A stretch of 64,000 nucleotides of DNA. Source: Halomonas heilongjiangensis. Lineage in GTDB: Bacteria > Pseudomonadota > Gammaproteobacteria > Pseudomonadales > Halomonadaceae. The stretch lies in assembly GCF_002879645.1 (NCBI RefSeq), contig NZ_PNRE01000059.1, positions 1 to 64,000 of the forward strand, read 5' to 3'. The notes under the pieces were generated by a model, which saw only the letters and a list, made by a program, of their open reading frames with translations, made no database searches and was not told the DNA's origin. Position numbers and translations under genes: made by a program. Shown here piece by piece: positions 8,159-15,814 of the stretch (position 1 is its first letter; each line of letters begins with the position of its first letter).

Positions 8159-9269
8159 TGGTGATGGCAAGCCTATCTGGGTGCTGCTCGAGCTCACCTA
8201 CCAATGCCCTCTGCAGTGTGTGTTCTGCAGCAACCCGGTGGATTTCGACCGTTATCGCGAGAATGAACTGAGCACCGAGGAGTGGAAAAGGGTGATACGC
8301 GACGCCCGCCAGATGGGGGCCATGCAGATCGGCTTCTCCGGCGGCGAACCCACCCTGCGCAAGGACCTCGAGGAGCTGGTCGGCGAAGCCAATGACCTGG
8401 GGTATTACACCAACCTGATCACCTCGGGGATCGGACTCACCGCAAGGAGACTGGCGGCGCTCAAGGAGGCAGGGCTCAAGCACATCCAGCTGGGCTTCCA
8501 GTCCAGCGACCGCGCCACGGCGAACATGCTGGCGGGGGTGGAGAGTTTCGACAGGAAGCTGGCGATCGCCAAGGAGATCAAGGCACACGGTTTTCCCATG
8601 GTGTTGAACGTCCCCATCTCTCGCCACAATATCGCCCAGGTACCGGACATCATCGAGCTGGCCAGCGAACTGGGCGTGGAGTACCTGGAGCTGGCCAACG
8701 TGCAGTACTACAACTGGGCGCTGCTCAACCGGGATCGGCTGCTGCCCACTCGAGAGGAGCTGGAGTGGGCGGAAGCGGAAGTGAACAAGGCCCGTGCGCG
8801 CCTGGGCGACTCGCTGACCATCTTCTTCGTCATTCCCGACTATTACGAAGGTCGCCCCAAGGCGTGCATGAACGGCTGGGGCTCCATTCACCTGACCATC
8901 GCGCCGGATGGCGCGGCCCTGCCCTGTTCCCAGGCCCGTACCATCGACACCCTTGAGTTCCCCAATGTCAGGGAACACAGCCTCGAGTGGCTGTGGCGGG
9001 AGTCTCCCACTTTCCAGAAATTCCGCGGCAACGAGTGGATGAAGGAGCCCTGCCGAAGCTGTGACGAGAGGGAGCAGGACTTCGGCGGCTGCCGCTGTCA
9101 GGCCCTGTTGTTGACGGGAGACGCCGCCAATGCGGACCCCGCCTGCAGCAAGTCGCCCCACCACCATCTCATCCAGCAGGCCATCGTTCAGTCGGAGATC
9201 CCGAAAAAGCATGAGGACTCATTGATCGCCCGCCAGGGCGGCCATCACCCGGGGAGAAACGTGACATGA
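8127..9269 (+). CDS. pqqE: PqqE radical SAM/SPASM enzyme
   Basis: A 380-residue radical SAM protein that forms the Glu-Tyr crosslink in PqqA. The radical SAM cluster is Cys27-x3-Cys31-x2-Cys34, followed by the SAM-binding FSGGEPTLRKDLEEL and TNLITSGIGLT. The C-terminal SPASM region is complete: CMNGWGS, ALPCSQA, PCRSCDEREQDFGGCRC and DPACSKSPHHH. The start lies inside pqqD; GGAGG at 8116-8120 sits six bases before this ATG and the length matches the family. Translation is thus coupled to pqqD. Its stop overlaps the next small gene as ATGA. Confidence 0.95.
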   Translation: MPKAGSALRLDGDGKPIWVLLELTYQCPLQCVFCSNPVDFDRYRENELSTEEWKRVIRDARQMGAMQIGFSGGEPTLRKDLEELVGEANDLGYYTNLITSGIGLTARRLAALKEAGLKHIQLGFQSSDRATANMLAGVESFDRKLAIAKEIKAHGFPMVLNVPISRHNIAQVPDIIELASELGVEYLELANVQYYNWALLNRDRLLPTREELEWAEAEVNKARARLGDSLTIFFVIPDYYEGRPKACMNGWGSIHLTIAPDGAALPCSQARTIDTLEFPNVREHSLEWLWRESPTFQKFRGNEWMKEPCRSCDEREQDFGGCRCQALLLTGDAANADPACSKSPHHHLIQQAIVQSEIPKKHEDSLIARQGGHHPGRNVT

Positions 9270-9358
9270 AACTGCCGCACGACTCCCTCGGGGGGACCCT
9301 GACCGCCGGGATGGCCCTGACCGCCGTGCTCTATCTGATCGTCCGGACACTGATCTAG
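9266..9358 (+). CDS. 30-residue single-span membrane peptide in the pqq operon
   Basis: A very short gene whose ATG overlaps the pqqE stop (ATGA). GGGGAG at 9251-9256 provides a ribosome site. The peptide starts MKLPHDSLGG and continues as one hydrophobic helix, MALTAVLYLIVRTLI. I do not recognise a family. It lies directly before the PuuD-like membrane protein, so a small subunit for that protein is the simplest idea. Coupling, ribosome site and clear transmembrane character argue for a real gene, but its size leaves doubt. Confidence 0.6.
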   Translation: MKLPHDSLGGTLTAGMALTAVLYLIVRTLI

Positions 9359-9371
9359 GGGCCTGCATGCC

Positions 9372-9875
9372 ATGACCCTCGCACTGCTCGACTTCGTGTT
9401 CCGCTGGGCGCATCTCCTCTTCGCGCTCGTCTGGATCGGTCACAACTACGCCAATGTGGTGAAGCACCCCACCTTCACGCCGCTCAACGGCGAGGCGAGC
9501 GAAGAGGCGCGCACCGCCGCGCTGGAAGCGCGGATGCAGCGCGAGCATGGCACCTTTCGCTACGCCTCCCTCGTGGTCTGGGGGTCCGGCATGGGCATGC
9601 TCTGGTATCGGGGCTGGCTGGGCGACGCCCTGCTGCTCGAGGGGCCCCATGCGGTCATCGGCATGGGGGCCTGGATCGGCACCCTGATGCTGCTCAACCT
9701 GTGGCTGGTGCTCTGGCCCCACCAGCAGAAGGTGCTGGGCTTCGTGCCGGCGCCGATGGAGGAGCGGGTGCGCTGTTCACGAATCACCTTCCTTTCGTCA
9801 CGCACCAATACGATCCTGTCGATTCCGTTACTGTTCTTCATGGCGGCCAGCGGGCATGGCTTGCATCTCTTCTGA
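9372..9875 (+). CDS. PuuD-like (urate hydroxylase N-terminal domain) membrane protein
   Basis: A 167-residue protein with about four membrane spans: LLDFVFRWAHLLFALVWIG, a segment around YASLVVWGSGMGMLW, VIGMGAWIGTLMLLNLWLVL, and TNTILSIPLLFFMAASGHG. The R-W-x-H...WIGHNY start, the WPHQQKVLG loop and the S-R-T-N-T...P-L-L-F-F end match the membrane domain of PuuD-type urate hydroxylases (Pfam Urate_ox_N), where they resemble haem-binding helices. It has no cytochrome c domain and is much shorter than PuuD. No purine genes are near. Its place directly after pqqE suggests an oxidation or electron-transfer role in this pathway, which is inference. Confidence 0.6.
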   Translation: MTLALLDFVFRWAHLLFALVWIGHNYANVVKHPTFTPLNGEASEEARTAALEARMQREHGTFRYASLVVWGSGMGMLWYRGWLGDALLLEGPHAVIGMGAWIGTLMLLNLWLVLWPHQQKVLGFVPAPMEERVRCSRITFLSSRTNTILSIPLLFFMAASGHGLHLF

Positions 9876-9900
9876 GCGCCGGCGCGCGGGAGGCAAGCGA

Positions 9901-10989
9901 ATGATCTCCTCACCCGTTTACAACTTCGCCGCAGGCCCCGGCATCATGCCCCGTGAGGTCCTGCAGCAGGCCCGGGAGGAGCTGCTGGACTGGCGGCAAA
10001 GCGGCATGTCGGTCATGGAGATGCCCTTCACCGGCGAGGCGTTCCAGGCCATCATGCAGCAGGCGCAGCGGGACCTGCGCGAGCTGCTCGGCGTGCCTGC
10101 CGGCTACCGCATCCTGTTCCTGCAGGGTGGCGCCTCGGCGCAATTCTCACTGCTGCCGATGAACCTGCTGCCGCCCGGGGCCACGGCGGACTATGTCGAC
10201 ACGGGGCACTGGTCGCGCAAGGCGATCGCGGAGGGCAGCCGCTACGCGCGGATCAACGTCGCCGCCAGCGGGGCGACCCACGACTATCGCCGGATTCCCG
10301 CTCAGGCCGCCTGGCGGCCGAACCCCGGGGCGGGCTATTGCCATATCACCAGCAACGAAACGGCCGATGGCCTGGCGTACCACTGGCTGCCGGATACCGG
10401 CAGGGTGCCGCTGGTCGCCGACATGACGTCCGACTTCCTGTCGCGTCCCATCGCCGTCGAGCGCTTCGGGGTCATCTATGCCGGCGCGCAGAAGAACATC
10501 GGCCCCGCCGGGCTGACCATCGTCATCATCCGTGACGACCTGATTCGGCCGGCGCGGCCGGAAACCCCCTCCGCCTTCAGCTACCGGGTTCAGGCCGAAA
10601 GCGGGGGGCGGTTCAACACGCCATTGACCTATGCGGTCTACATCGCCGGCCTGGTGTTTCGCTGGCTGAAGCGCCAGGGCGGACTGGGCGCCATCGCCGA
10701 GCGCAATCGGCGCAAGAGCGACAGGCTGTACGCTGCCATCGACGGCAGCGACCTGTACGCCTGCCATCAACGCGCGGCGGACAGGTCGGCCATGAACGCC
10801 TGTTTTCACCTGGCCGACGCCTCGCTGACGACCGAGTTCCTGCAGCAGGCCCGGCAGCAGGGGTTGCTGAACCTGCACGGCCATCCGGCCGTCGGGGGGC
10901 TGCGCGCCAGCCTCTACAATGCCATGCCCGACGCGGGTGTCGACGCGCTGATCGCCTTCATGCGGGCGTTCGCCGCCCGGCACGCCTGA
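9901..10989 (+). CDS. SerC-like PLP aminotransferase paralogue with altered substrate site
   Basis: A 362-residue fold-type I aminotransferase clearly related to phosphoserine transaminase: YNFAAGPGIMP, GGASAQFSLLPMNLL, and PLP Lys198 in YAGAQKNIGPAGLT. Two conserved substrate motifs are changed. SerC normally has S-H-R-G/S after VME; here residues 40-45 read E-M-P-F-T-G, so His and Arg are Phe43 and Thr44. The conserved G-H-R-x-V-G-G near the end reads GHPAVGG. These residues hold the phosphate-bearing end of phosphoserine, so this is probably not the housekeeping SerC. GGGAGG before the ATG fixes the start. It belongs to the pqqA operon by spacing. Confidence 0.8.
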   Translation: MISSPVYNFAAGPGIMPREVLQQAREELLDWRQSGMSVMEMPFTGEAFQAIMQQAQRDLRELLGVPAGYRILFLQGGASAQFSLLPMNLLPPGATADYVDTGHWSRKAIAEGSRYARINVAASGATHDYRRIPAQAAWRPNPGAGYCHITSNETADGLAYHWLPDTGRVPLVADMTSDFLSRPIAVERFGVIYAGAQKNIGPAGLTIVIIRDDLIRPARPETPSAFSYRVQAESGGRFNTPLTYAVYIAGLVFRWLKRQGGLGAIAERNRRKSDRLYAAIDGSDLYACHQRAADRSAMNACFHLADASLTTEFLQQARQQGLLNLHGHPAVGGLRASLYNAMPDAGVDALIAFMRAFAARHA

Positions 10990-11023
10990 TCGCCGGGCCT
11001 GGCCGCCGCTCCCGGGGTGCCCC

Positions 11024-11950
11024 ATGTTCCGCTACCTTATGACCGCCTTGATGCACCGCAGGCCCCCGCTTGGCCGCCGGCTCGCCCTTGTCCGGGCCAG
11101 GCTGGGCGCCCGGGCCCCGTGGCGCTGGACCGGACGGGAGACGCCTCCGGCAACCTTCGCCCCGGTGAAGGCCATGGGGCTGGCCTTTCCGAACCCGCTC
11201 GGCATCGCCGCCGGCTTCGACAAGCGCGGACGGCTGGGCCGGCACGCGGGTGCCCTGGGATTCGGCTGCATCGAAGTCGGCACGCTCACCCCGCGGGACG
11301 CGGCAGCCTATGTGGCCAGCGAACCGGCGCGCGGCGCCACCGGCACCATCCTGGGCGTCAATATCGGGATGAGTCCCGAGACAGCGCCGCCCTATGCCCA
11401 GCATGACTATCTCGTCGGCCTGCGAGCGGTGTGGGGCCAGGCCGACTATATCGCCATCAACCTGTGCAGCCCCCAGGCGGCGGAACTGCTGCACCCGACC
11501 CGGAGGGAGATACTGGAGGCGCTCCTGGTGGCCCTGAAGCGGGAGCAGCGGGCCTTGACCGCGGTGTCCGGCCGCTACGTGCCCCTGGCCGTGAAAGTCA
11601 GGCTGCCGCTCGAGGCCGGCGAGCTTCCCGAGGTCGTGGCCCGCTTGGCGGCGCTGCGCTTCGATGCGCTGATCGCGGCGCTCGATGGCGGCCCGCCGGC
11701 CACGCCGCAGCGCTATGCCGACTGGCAGGGGCCGGAACGGCAACGCCGGGCCTGCGATCGGATCGAGCGGCTCGCCGCCGCGCTCTCGGGGCGCCTGCCG
11801 ATCATCGCGGTGGGGGGCATCGGCTCGGCCCAGCATGTCGCCGGGCGGCTGCGTGCCGGTGCCACCCTGGTGCAGCTCCACGACGCCCTGGTCTACGAGG
11901 GACCCCGGGTCGCCCTCGCCATTCAGCGAGCGGGAGCCCGGGGCTCCTGA
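11024..11950 (+). CDS. Dihydroorotate dehydrogenase-like flavoprotein, divergent PyrD paralogue
   Basis: A 308-residue TIM-barrel protein with class 2 PyrD features: MGLAFPNPLGIAAGFDKRG, LGFGCIEVGTLTPR, and the FMN phosphate segment IIAVGGIGSAQHVAGRLRAGA. The orotate site is not kept. The loop with N-R-M-G-F-N-N is absent, NISSPNT reads NLCSPQA (catalytic-position Ser kept, Asn and Thr lost), and the A-T-N-T-T strand reads AALDGG. It is also shorter than PyrD (about 336 residues). It should still bind FMN but oxidise or reduce something else. It is 34 bases after the SerC paralogue and ends the pqqA operon. Confidence 0.78.
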   Translation: MFRYLMTALMHRRPPLGRRLALVRARLGARAPWRWTGRETPPATFAPVKAMGLAFPNPLGIAAGFDKRGRLGRHAGALGFGCIEVGTLTPRDAAAYVASEPARGATGTILGVNIGMSPETAPPYAQHDYLVGLRAVWGQADYIAINLCSPQAAELLHPTRREILEALLVALKREQRALTAVSGRYVPLAVKVRLPLEAGELPEVVARLAALRFDALIAALDGGPPATPQRYADWQGPERQRRACDRIERLAAALSGRLPIIAVGGIGSAQHVAGRLRAGATLVQLHDALVYEGPRVALAIQRAGARGS

Positions 11951-11975
11951 CCGGGAGCCTGTGCGAGGGTGCCGC

Positions 11976-12725
11976 TCAGGGGCGCCACCGGGCCGGATGC
12001 TCGTCCCTGAGCACGCCGTGCTCGTCCCAGTCGTCCCAGCCGCTGAAGGGAATCGGGCTGGCCTCCTCGAGGGTGGCCAGCCGCCGGGCCCAGTGCGCCT
12101 TCGCGGCCTCGAGGTGGGCGCGGAAGTCCGCTTCCGCCTGGTAGCTGAGCCCGCCGCCCTGCACGCCGTAGGTGGCCTGTGGCGCCAGCACGCTCATGCC
12201 CAGGTAGTAGAGCGAGCAGTGCATGGGCCACATCAGGGTCGCCATGTCGCCGCCGCGGCCGTGACGCGTGAAGGCCGGCGCCGGCGAGCCGGTGGTCACC
12301 GAGCAGATCGCACGCTTGCCACGAAAGCGCCCGAGGTCGTAGCGCATGCTCCCGGAGTAGACCCCGCCATAGACACAGACCCGGTCGAACCAGCCCTTGA
12401 GCATCGCCGGCAGGCCGTGCCACCAGAGGGGAAACTGCAGGATCACCAGGTCGGCACGCTCCAGCCGGGCGATCTCACGCCGCACGTCGTCGGGCAGGGT
12501 GCCGGCGTTGAAGGCGTGGCGCTGCTCGGTCAGTGGCAGGAACGTCTCCGGCTCGGCGCGCTCGGCGAAGTGTGCCGGGTGCTCGACGGGGTCGAACCCC
12601 TCGGCGTAGAGGTCCGAGACCTCGACGCTGTGGCCGCGGCGCTCGAGAGCCTCCACCGCCACGTCCTTCAGGGCACCGTTGAACGAGCGGGGCTCGGGGT
12701 GGCAGAACACGATCAGGGCATGCAT
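11976..12725 (-). CDS. NAD(P)H quinone reductase-type flavoprotein (flavodoxin_2, MdaB-like)
   Basis: A 249-residue flavodoxin-fold enzyme that should transfer hydride from NAD(P)H to quinones by FAD or FMN. Family marks: MHALIVFCHPEPRSFNGAL at the start, LVILQFPLWWHGLPAMLKGW (flavin-binding loop) and VTTGSPAPAF. It is divergent from a LysR gene at 12821, the usual arrangement for LysR-controlled quinone or nitro reductases. An inverted repeat AGCGTAC/GTACGCT (12745-12751 and 12775-12781) lies in the shared upstream region. The true substrate is unknown. Confidence 0.88.
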   Translation of the reverse strand: MHALIVFCHPEPRSFNGALKDVAVEALERRGHSVEVSDLYAEGFDPVEHPAHFAERAEPETFLPLTEQRHAFNAGTLPDDVRREIARLERADLVILQFPLWWHGLPAMLKGWFDRVCVYGGVYSGSMRYDLGRFRGKRAICSVTTGSPAPAFTRHGRGGDMATLMWPMHCSLYYLGMSVLAPQATYGVQGGGLSYQAEADFRAHLEAAKAHWARRLATLEEASPIPFSGWDDWDEHGVLRDEHPARWRP

Positions 12726-12744
12726 GACGGGTCTCCGGTAGGAA

Positions 12745-12781
12745 AGCGTACGGTGTGTCCCTGCAGGCTATGCTGTACGCT
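12745..12781. promoter_or_regulatory. Inverted repeat in the LysR/quinone reductase control region
   Basis: Seven-base arms AGCGTAC and GTACGCT are separated by 23 bases between the divergent reductase and LysR genes. The size and position suit a LysR-type binding region, but the spacer is long, so this is a candidate only. Confidence 0.35.
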
Positions 12782-12820
12782 GACGAACCGATATTCCCCA
12801 AGAATGACAATGAACCTTGC

Positions 12821-13699
12821 ATGAATGAACAAGCGTTGCACTGGGACGACCTGCGCGTGGTGCTGGCGATCACCGAGGCGGGAACGCTGTCGGGGGCGGG
12901 GCGGCGACTGGGCGCCAGCCACGCCACGCTGTTCCGGCGCCTCAACGCCATCGAGCGGCGCCTGGGGGTCAGGCTGTTCGAGCGGGCACGGACGGGCTAT
13001 TCGCCCACCGCGGCGGGGGAGGAACTCGCGGCGACGGCCTCGCGGGTGGAAGCCGAGGTCCTGCGTGCCGAACGGCGCCTGGTGGGGCGCGACCTGCGGC
13101 TCTCCGGCGTGATTCGGGTGACCACCACCGACACGCTGCTGATGGGGCTGCTGTCGCCGATCCTGGCCGACTTCCGGCGCGCCCATCCCGGGATCGTGCT
13201 CGAGGTGGCGGTCTCCAATGCGCTGTTCAATCTCTCCCAGCGCGACGCCGACGTGGCGGTGCGGCCCTCGTCGTCGCCGCCCGAGCACCTGGTGGGGCGG
13301 CGGGTCGGCAGCATTGACCAGGCGATCTATGCCCGGGGCGGCGGGGCAGGGGACGCCGCCGCCTGGGTCGGGCCGGATCGCCACCTGGGCTATGCGCCGC
13401 TGGAGGCCTGGATGGCCGACAACGGGGCCGACGCCCACTGCCGCTACCGCGTCGACACCCTGCTCGGCATGCTGGCCGCCGCCCGCGACGGCCTGGGTCG
13501 CGCCGTGCTGCCCTGCTACCTGGCCGACGCCGAGCCGGCCCTGACCCGCCTCGGCGAGCCGATCCCGGAACTCGCCACCGAGCTGTGGCTGCTGACTCAC
13601 CCCGACCTGCGTCGGGTGGCGCGTATCCGCGCCTTCCTGGCCTTCGTCGCCGAGGCGTTGATCGGTAGCGGGAGACTGGGGATCGCGACGACCGATTGA
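12821..13699 (+). CDS. LysR-family transcriptional regulator
   Basis: A 292-residue LysR protein. The winged helix is at residues 9-65 (DDLRVVLAITEAGTLSGAGR, ASHATLFRRLNAIERRLG), followed by a periplasmic-binding-protein-like sensor domain (SGVIRVTTTDTLLMGLLSPIL). The S-H-A-T-L-F-R-R recognition helix and following domain closely resemble the LysR at 52611 in this window. It probably controls the divergent quinone reductase gene. The effector is unknown. Confidence 0.9.
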   Translation: MNEQALHWDDLRVVLAITEAGTLSGAGRRLGASHATLFRRLNAIERRLGVRLFERARTGYSPTAAGEELAATASRVEAEVLRAERRLVGRDLRLSGVIRVTTTDTLLMGLLSPILADFRRAHPGIVLEVAVSNALFNLSQRDADVAVRPSSSPPEHLVGRRVGSIDQAIYARGGGAGDAAAWVGPDRHLGYAPLEAWMADNGADAHCRYRVDTLLGMLAAARDGLGRAVLPCYLADAEPALTRLGEPIPELATELWLLTHPDLRRVARIRAFLAFVAEALIGSGRLGIATTD

Positions 13700-13747
13700 G
13701 CCGACCCGTACTGGTCAATCCTGCTGATATGAGAAAATGCGGAGGTC

Positions 13748-14554
13748 ATGATGACGCCCACATCCAGAACGACCGGGCAGCTACTACCGAAGGAAGCCGA
13801 GGCCGCGTTCGACATCATCGGTCGCGAACTGGGCGACACCGTCGTCGGCGTCTACCTGTTCGGTTCGGCGCTCAGGGGCGGCCTGCGCCCCAATAGCGAC
13901 GTGGACGTGCTGGCGATCGTCAGCCAGCCACCCGCCGAGCAGGTGCGACGGCGTCTGGTCGAGGCGCTGATGACGGTCTCCGGCAGCCCCGCGGACGACG
14001 GCTCGCCCCGGCCGCTGGAAGTGACGCTGCTCTGCCGGCAGGGGCTGGTGCCCTGGCACTACCCGCCGAGGAGCGAGCTGGTCTATGGCGAATGGCTGCG
14101 GGAGGCGTTCGAACAGGGCCGCATTCCCCCCGCCGCAACCGACCCCGACCTGGCGGTCGTGCTGGCCACCGCCAGGCAGAGCAGCCTCGCCCTGCAAGGG
14201 CCCGAACTCGCGGAACTGATCGCGCCGATTCCGGAGATGGACCTGCGGCGCGCCATCGTCGACTCGCTGCCTGGCCTGATCGCCGGCTTGCAGGGCGATG
14301 AGCGCAACGTGCTGCTGACTTTGGCGCGGATGTGGATGACCCTCGAAACGGGGGAGATCGCTCCCAAGGACGTTGCCGCCGCCTGGGCCCTGGAGCGCCT
14401 GCCGCCGGAGCACCGGGCCGCGATGGCGCTGGCGCGGCATGCGTATCTCGACGGGGGCGGCGACGACTGGACGCAGCGCATGCCGCAGGTGGAAGCGCTG
14501 GCGGCCTTCCTGCGGCACGCCATCGAGCAGTGCGGTGACGCCCCAGGCAGGTGA
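13748..14554 (+). CDS. AadA-like aminoglycoside nucleotidyltransferase
   Basis: A 268-residue protein of the ANT(3'')/ANT(9) class, which adenylylates streptomycin or spectinomycin. The nucleotidyltransferase signature is intact: LFGSALRGGLRPNSDVDVL, where Gly-Ser and the Asp-x-Asp pair bind metal-nucleotide. PLEVTLLCRQGLVPWHYPP and RNVLLTLARMWMTLETGEI (C-terminal helical domain) also fit. A second ATG at 13751 is better spaced from GGAGG at 13740-13744. It sits alone, not on an integron or transposon. Chromosomal relatives often give low or no resistance, so the activity is not certain. Confidence 0.82.
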   Translation: MMTPTSRTTGQLLPKEAEAAFDIIGRELGDTVVGVYLFGSALRGGLRPNSDVDVLAIVSQPPAEQVRRRLVEALMTVSGSPADDGSPRPLEVTLLCRQGLVPWHYPPRSELVYGEWLREAFEQGRIPPAATDPDLAVVLATARQSSLALQGPELAELIAPIPEMDLRRAIVDSLPGLIAGLQGDERNVLLTLARMWMTLETGEIAPKDVAAAWALERLPPEHRAAMALARHAYLDGGGDDWTQRMPQVEALAAFLRHAIEQCGDAPGR

Positions 14555-14559
14555 TGCGG

Positions 14560-15366
14560 CTAGGTATCGTCCAACTGCTGCAGCGCTTCCTGGGTGGCCG
14601 CGTCCGCCGGGAAGAACGACTCGACGGCGAGTTCCTCCAGGGTGATGTCGAGCGGGGTGCCGAATACCGTGGTGGTGCTCAGCAGCGACAGCACGCGGCC
14701 ATCCGGCAGGGCCAGCTCCAGCGGCACGACGATGCCGGCATGAGGCGTGCGGGCGGCGGCCAGGTGGGGGCGTGACCCGACCGGTACCGGGTAGCCCTTG
14801 AGCTCCTCGGCGAGGTCGACAAGGGCCGGATCGGCGGCGCTATCGGCCTGGCGAGCCAGGCGTTCGAGAATATGGGCGCGCCATTCGCGGAAGTTGCGGA
14901 TGCGCGACGCAAGCCCCCGGGGATGCAGGGTGAGCCGCAGCACGTTGACCGGCGGCTTCAGCCGCGCGGGCTCGATGCCGACGAGCAACCGCTCGAGCGG
15001 GCGGTTGGCCATCAGCAGGTGCCAGTGGCGGTCGACGGCCAGCGCCGGGTAGGGGGCATGGCTCGCCAACAGCCGCTCGATCACGCCGCGCACCGTCTCG
15101 AGCTCCGGCGCGTCGATGCCGCGATCGCCGTAGGCCGGGGCGAAGCCGGCGGCGAGCAGCAGCCGGTTGCGTTCGCGCAGGGGAACGTTCAACTGCTCCG
15201 CCAGGCGCAGCAGCATCTCCCGGCTCGGCACGGCGCGCCCGGATTCGACGAAGCTCAGATGGCGCTGGGAGATGTCGGCGTCGGCGGCGAGCGCGAGCTG
15301 GCTCAGTCGTCGCCGCTGGCGCCACATCTTCAACAGCTGCCCGGGGGTGGGGGAGGTCGTGGTCAT
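14560..15366 (-). CDS. XRE-family regulator with MmyB-like ligand domain
   Basis: A 268-residue protein. Residues about 8-65 form a Cro/C1 helix-turn-helix (LLKMWRQRRRLSQLALAAD, ISQRHLSFVESGRAVPSREM). The remainder is the MmyB-like domain: YPALAVDRHWHLLMANRPL, LRLTLHPRGLASRI and VPLELALPDGRVLSLLSTTT. Such proteins bind small hydrophobic molecules, fatty acids in known cases. It converges on the AadA-like gene with five bases between the stops. The target genes are not evident; the DUF1330 gene upstream is divergent and could be one. Confidence 0.87.
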   Translation of the reverse strand: MTTTSPTPGQLLKMWRQRRRLSQLALAADADISQRHLSFVESGRAVPSREMLLRLAEQLNVPLRERNRLLLAAGFAPAYGDRGIDAPELETVRGVIERLLASHAPYPALAVDRHWHLLMANRPLERLLVGIEPARLKPPVNVLRLTLHPRGLASRIRNFREWRAHILERLARQADSAADPALVDLAEELKGYPVPVGSRPHLAAARTPHAGIVVPLELALPDGRVLSLLSTTTVFGTPLDITLEELAVESFFPADAATQEALQQLDDT

Positions 15367-15486
15367 GGGCCCAGATTAGCGCCGAGCGATATGGCTGGCT
15401 ATTACCTCGCGGGTAATCGCCAGGCCGCACACGCCGGGCGAAGCTACCCGTGACAGCTCATCACACCTCATCACAGGAGCATCGCC

Positions 15487-15807
15487 ATGACCGCCTACGC
15501 CATCGCCCGCCTGCAGGACGTCACCATGGGACCCGAGATCGTCGAGTACCTGGAAGAGATCGATGCCACCCTGGCCCCCTACGGCGGCCGCTATCTGATC
15601 CACGGCGGCACCACCCAGGTGCTGGAGGGGCGCTGGCAGGGCGATACGATCATGCTCGGCTTTCCCGACCTGGAACAGGCCCGGGCCTGGTATCGCTCCG
15701 AGGCCTACCGGCGCATCCTGCCGCTGCGCACCGCCAACGCCGTGGGCGATGTCATCCTGGTGGAGGGCGTGCCGGAAGGGCACCGGGGCATCGATATCCT
15801 GGGCTGA
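15487..15807 (+). CDS. DUF1330 family protein
   Basis: A 106-residue protein of the DUF1330 dimeric alpha/beta-barrel family. MTAYAIARLQDV, APYGGRYLIHGG and MLGFPDLEQARAWYRSEAY are the family pattern. No catalytic role is established. It is divergent from the XRE/MmyB regulator and converges on the Crp gene with seven bases between stops. A CAGGAG ribosome site (15475-15480) precedes the ATG. Confidence 0.88.
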   Translation: MTAYAIARLQDVTMGPEIVEYLEEIDATLAPYGGRYLIHGGTTQVLEGRWQGDTIMLGFPDLEQARAWYRSEAYRRILPLRTANAVGDVILVEGVPEGHRGIDILG

Positions 15808-15814
15808 CGAGGGC

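Noticed and set aside
9901-10989. Calling this gene the housekeeping serC
   Set aside because: Fold agrees, but the phosphate-binding residues His-Arg and Arg near the end are replaced and it lies in a pqq operon.
11024-11950. Calling this gene pyrD
   Set aside because: FMN region fits, but the orotate-binding loop and Asn/Thr residues are gone.
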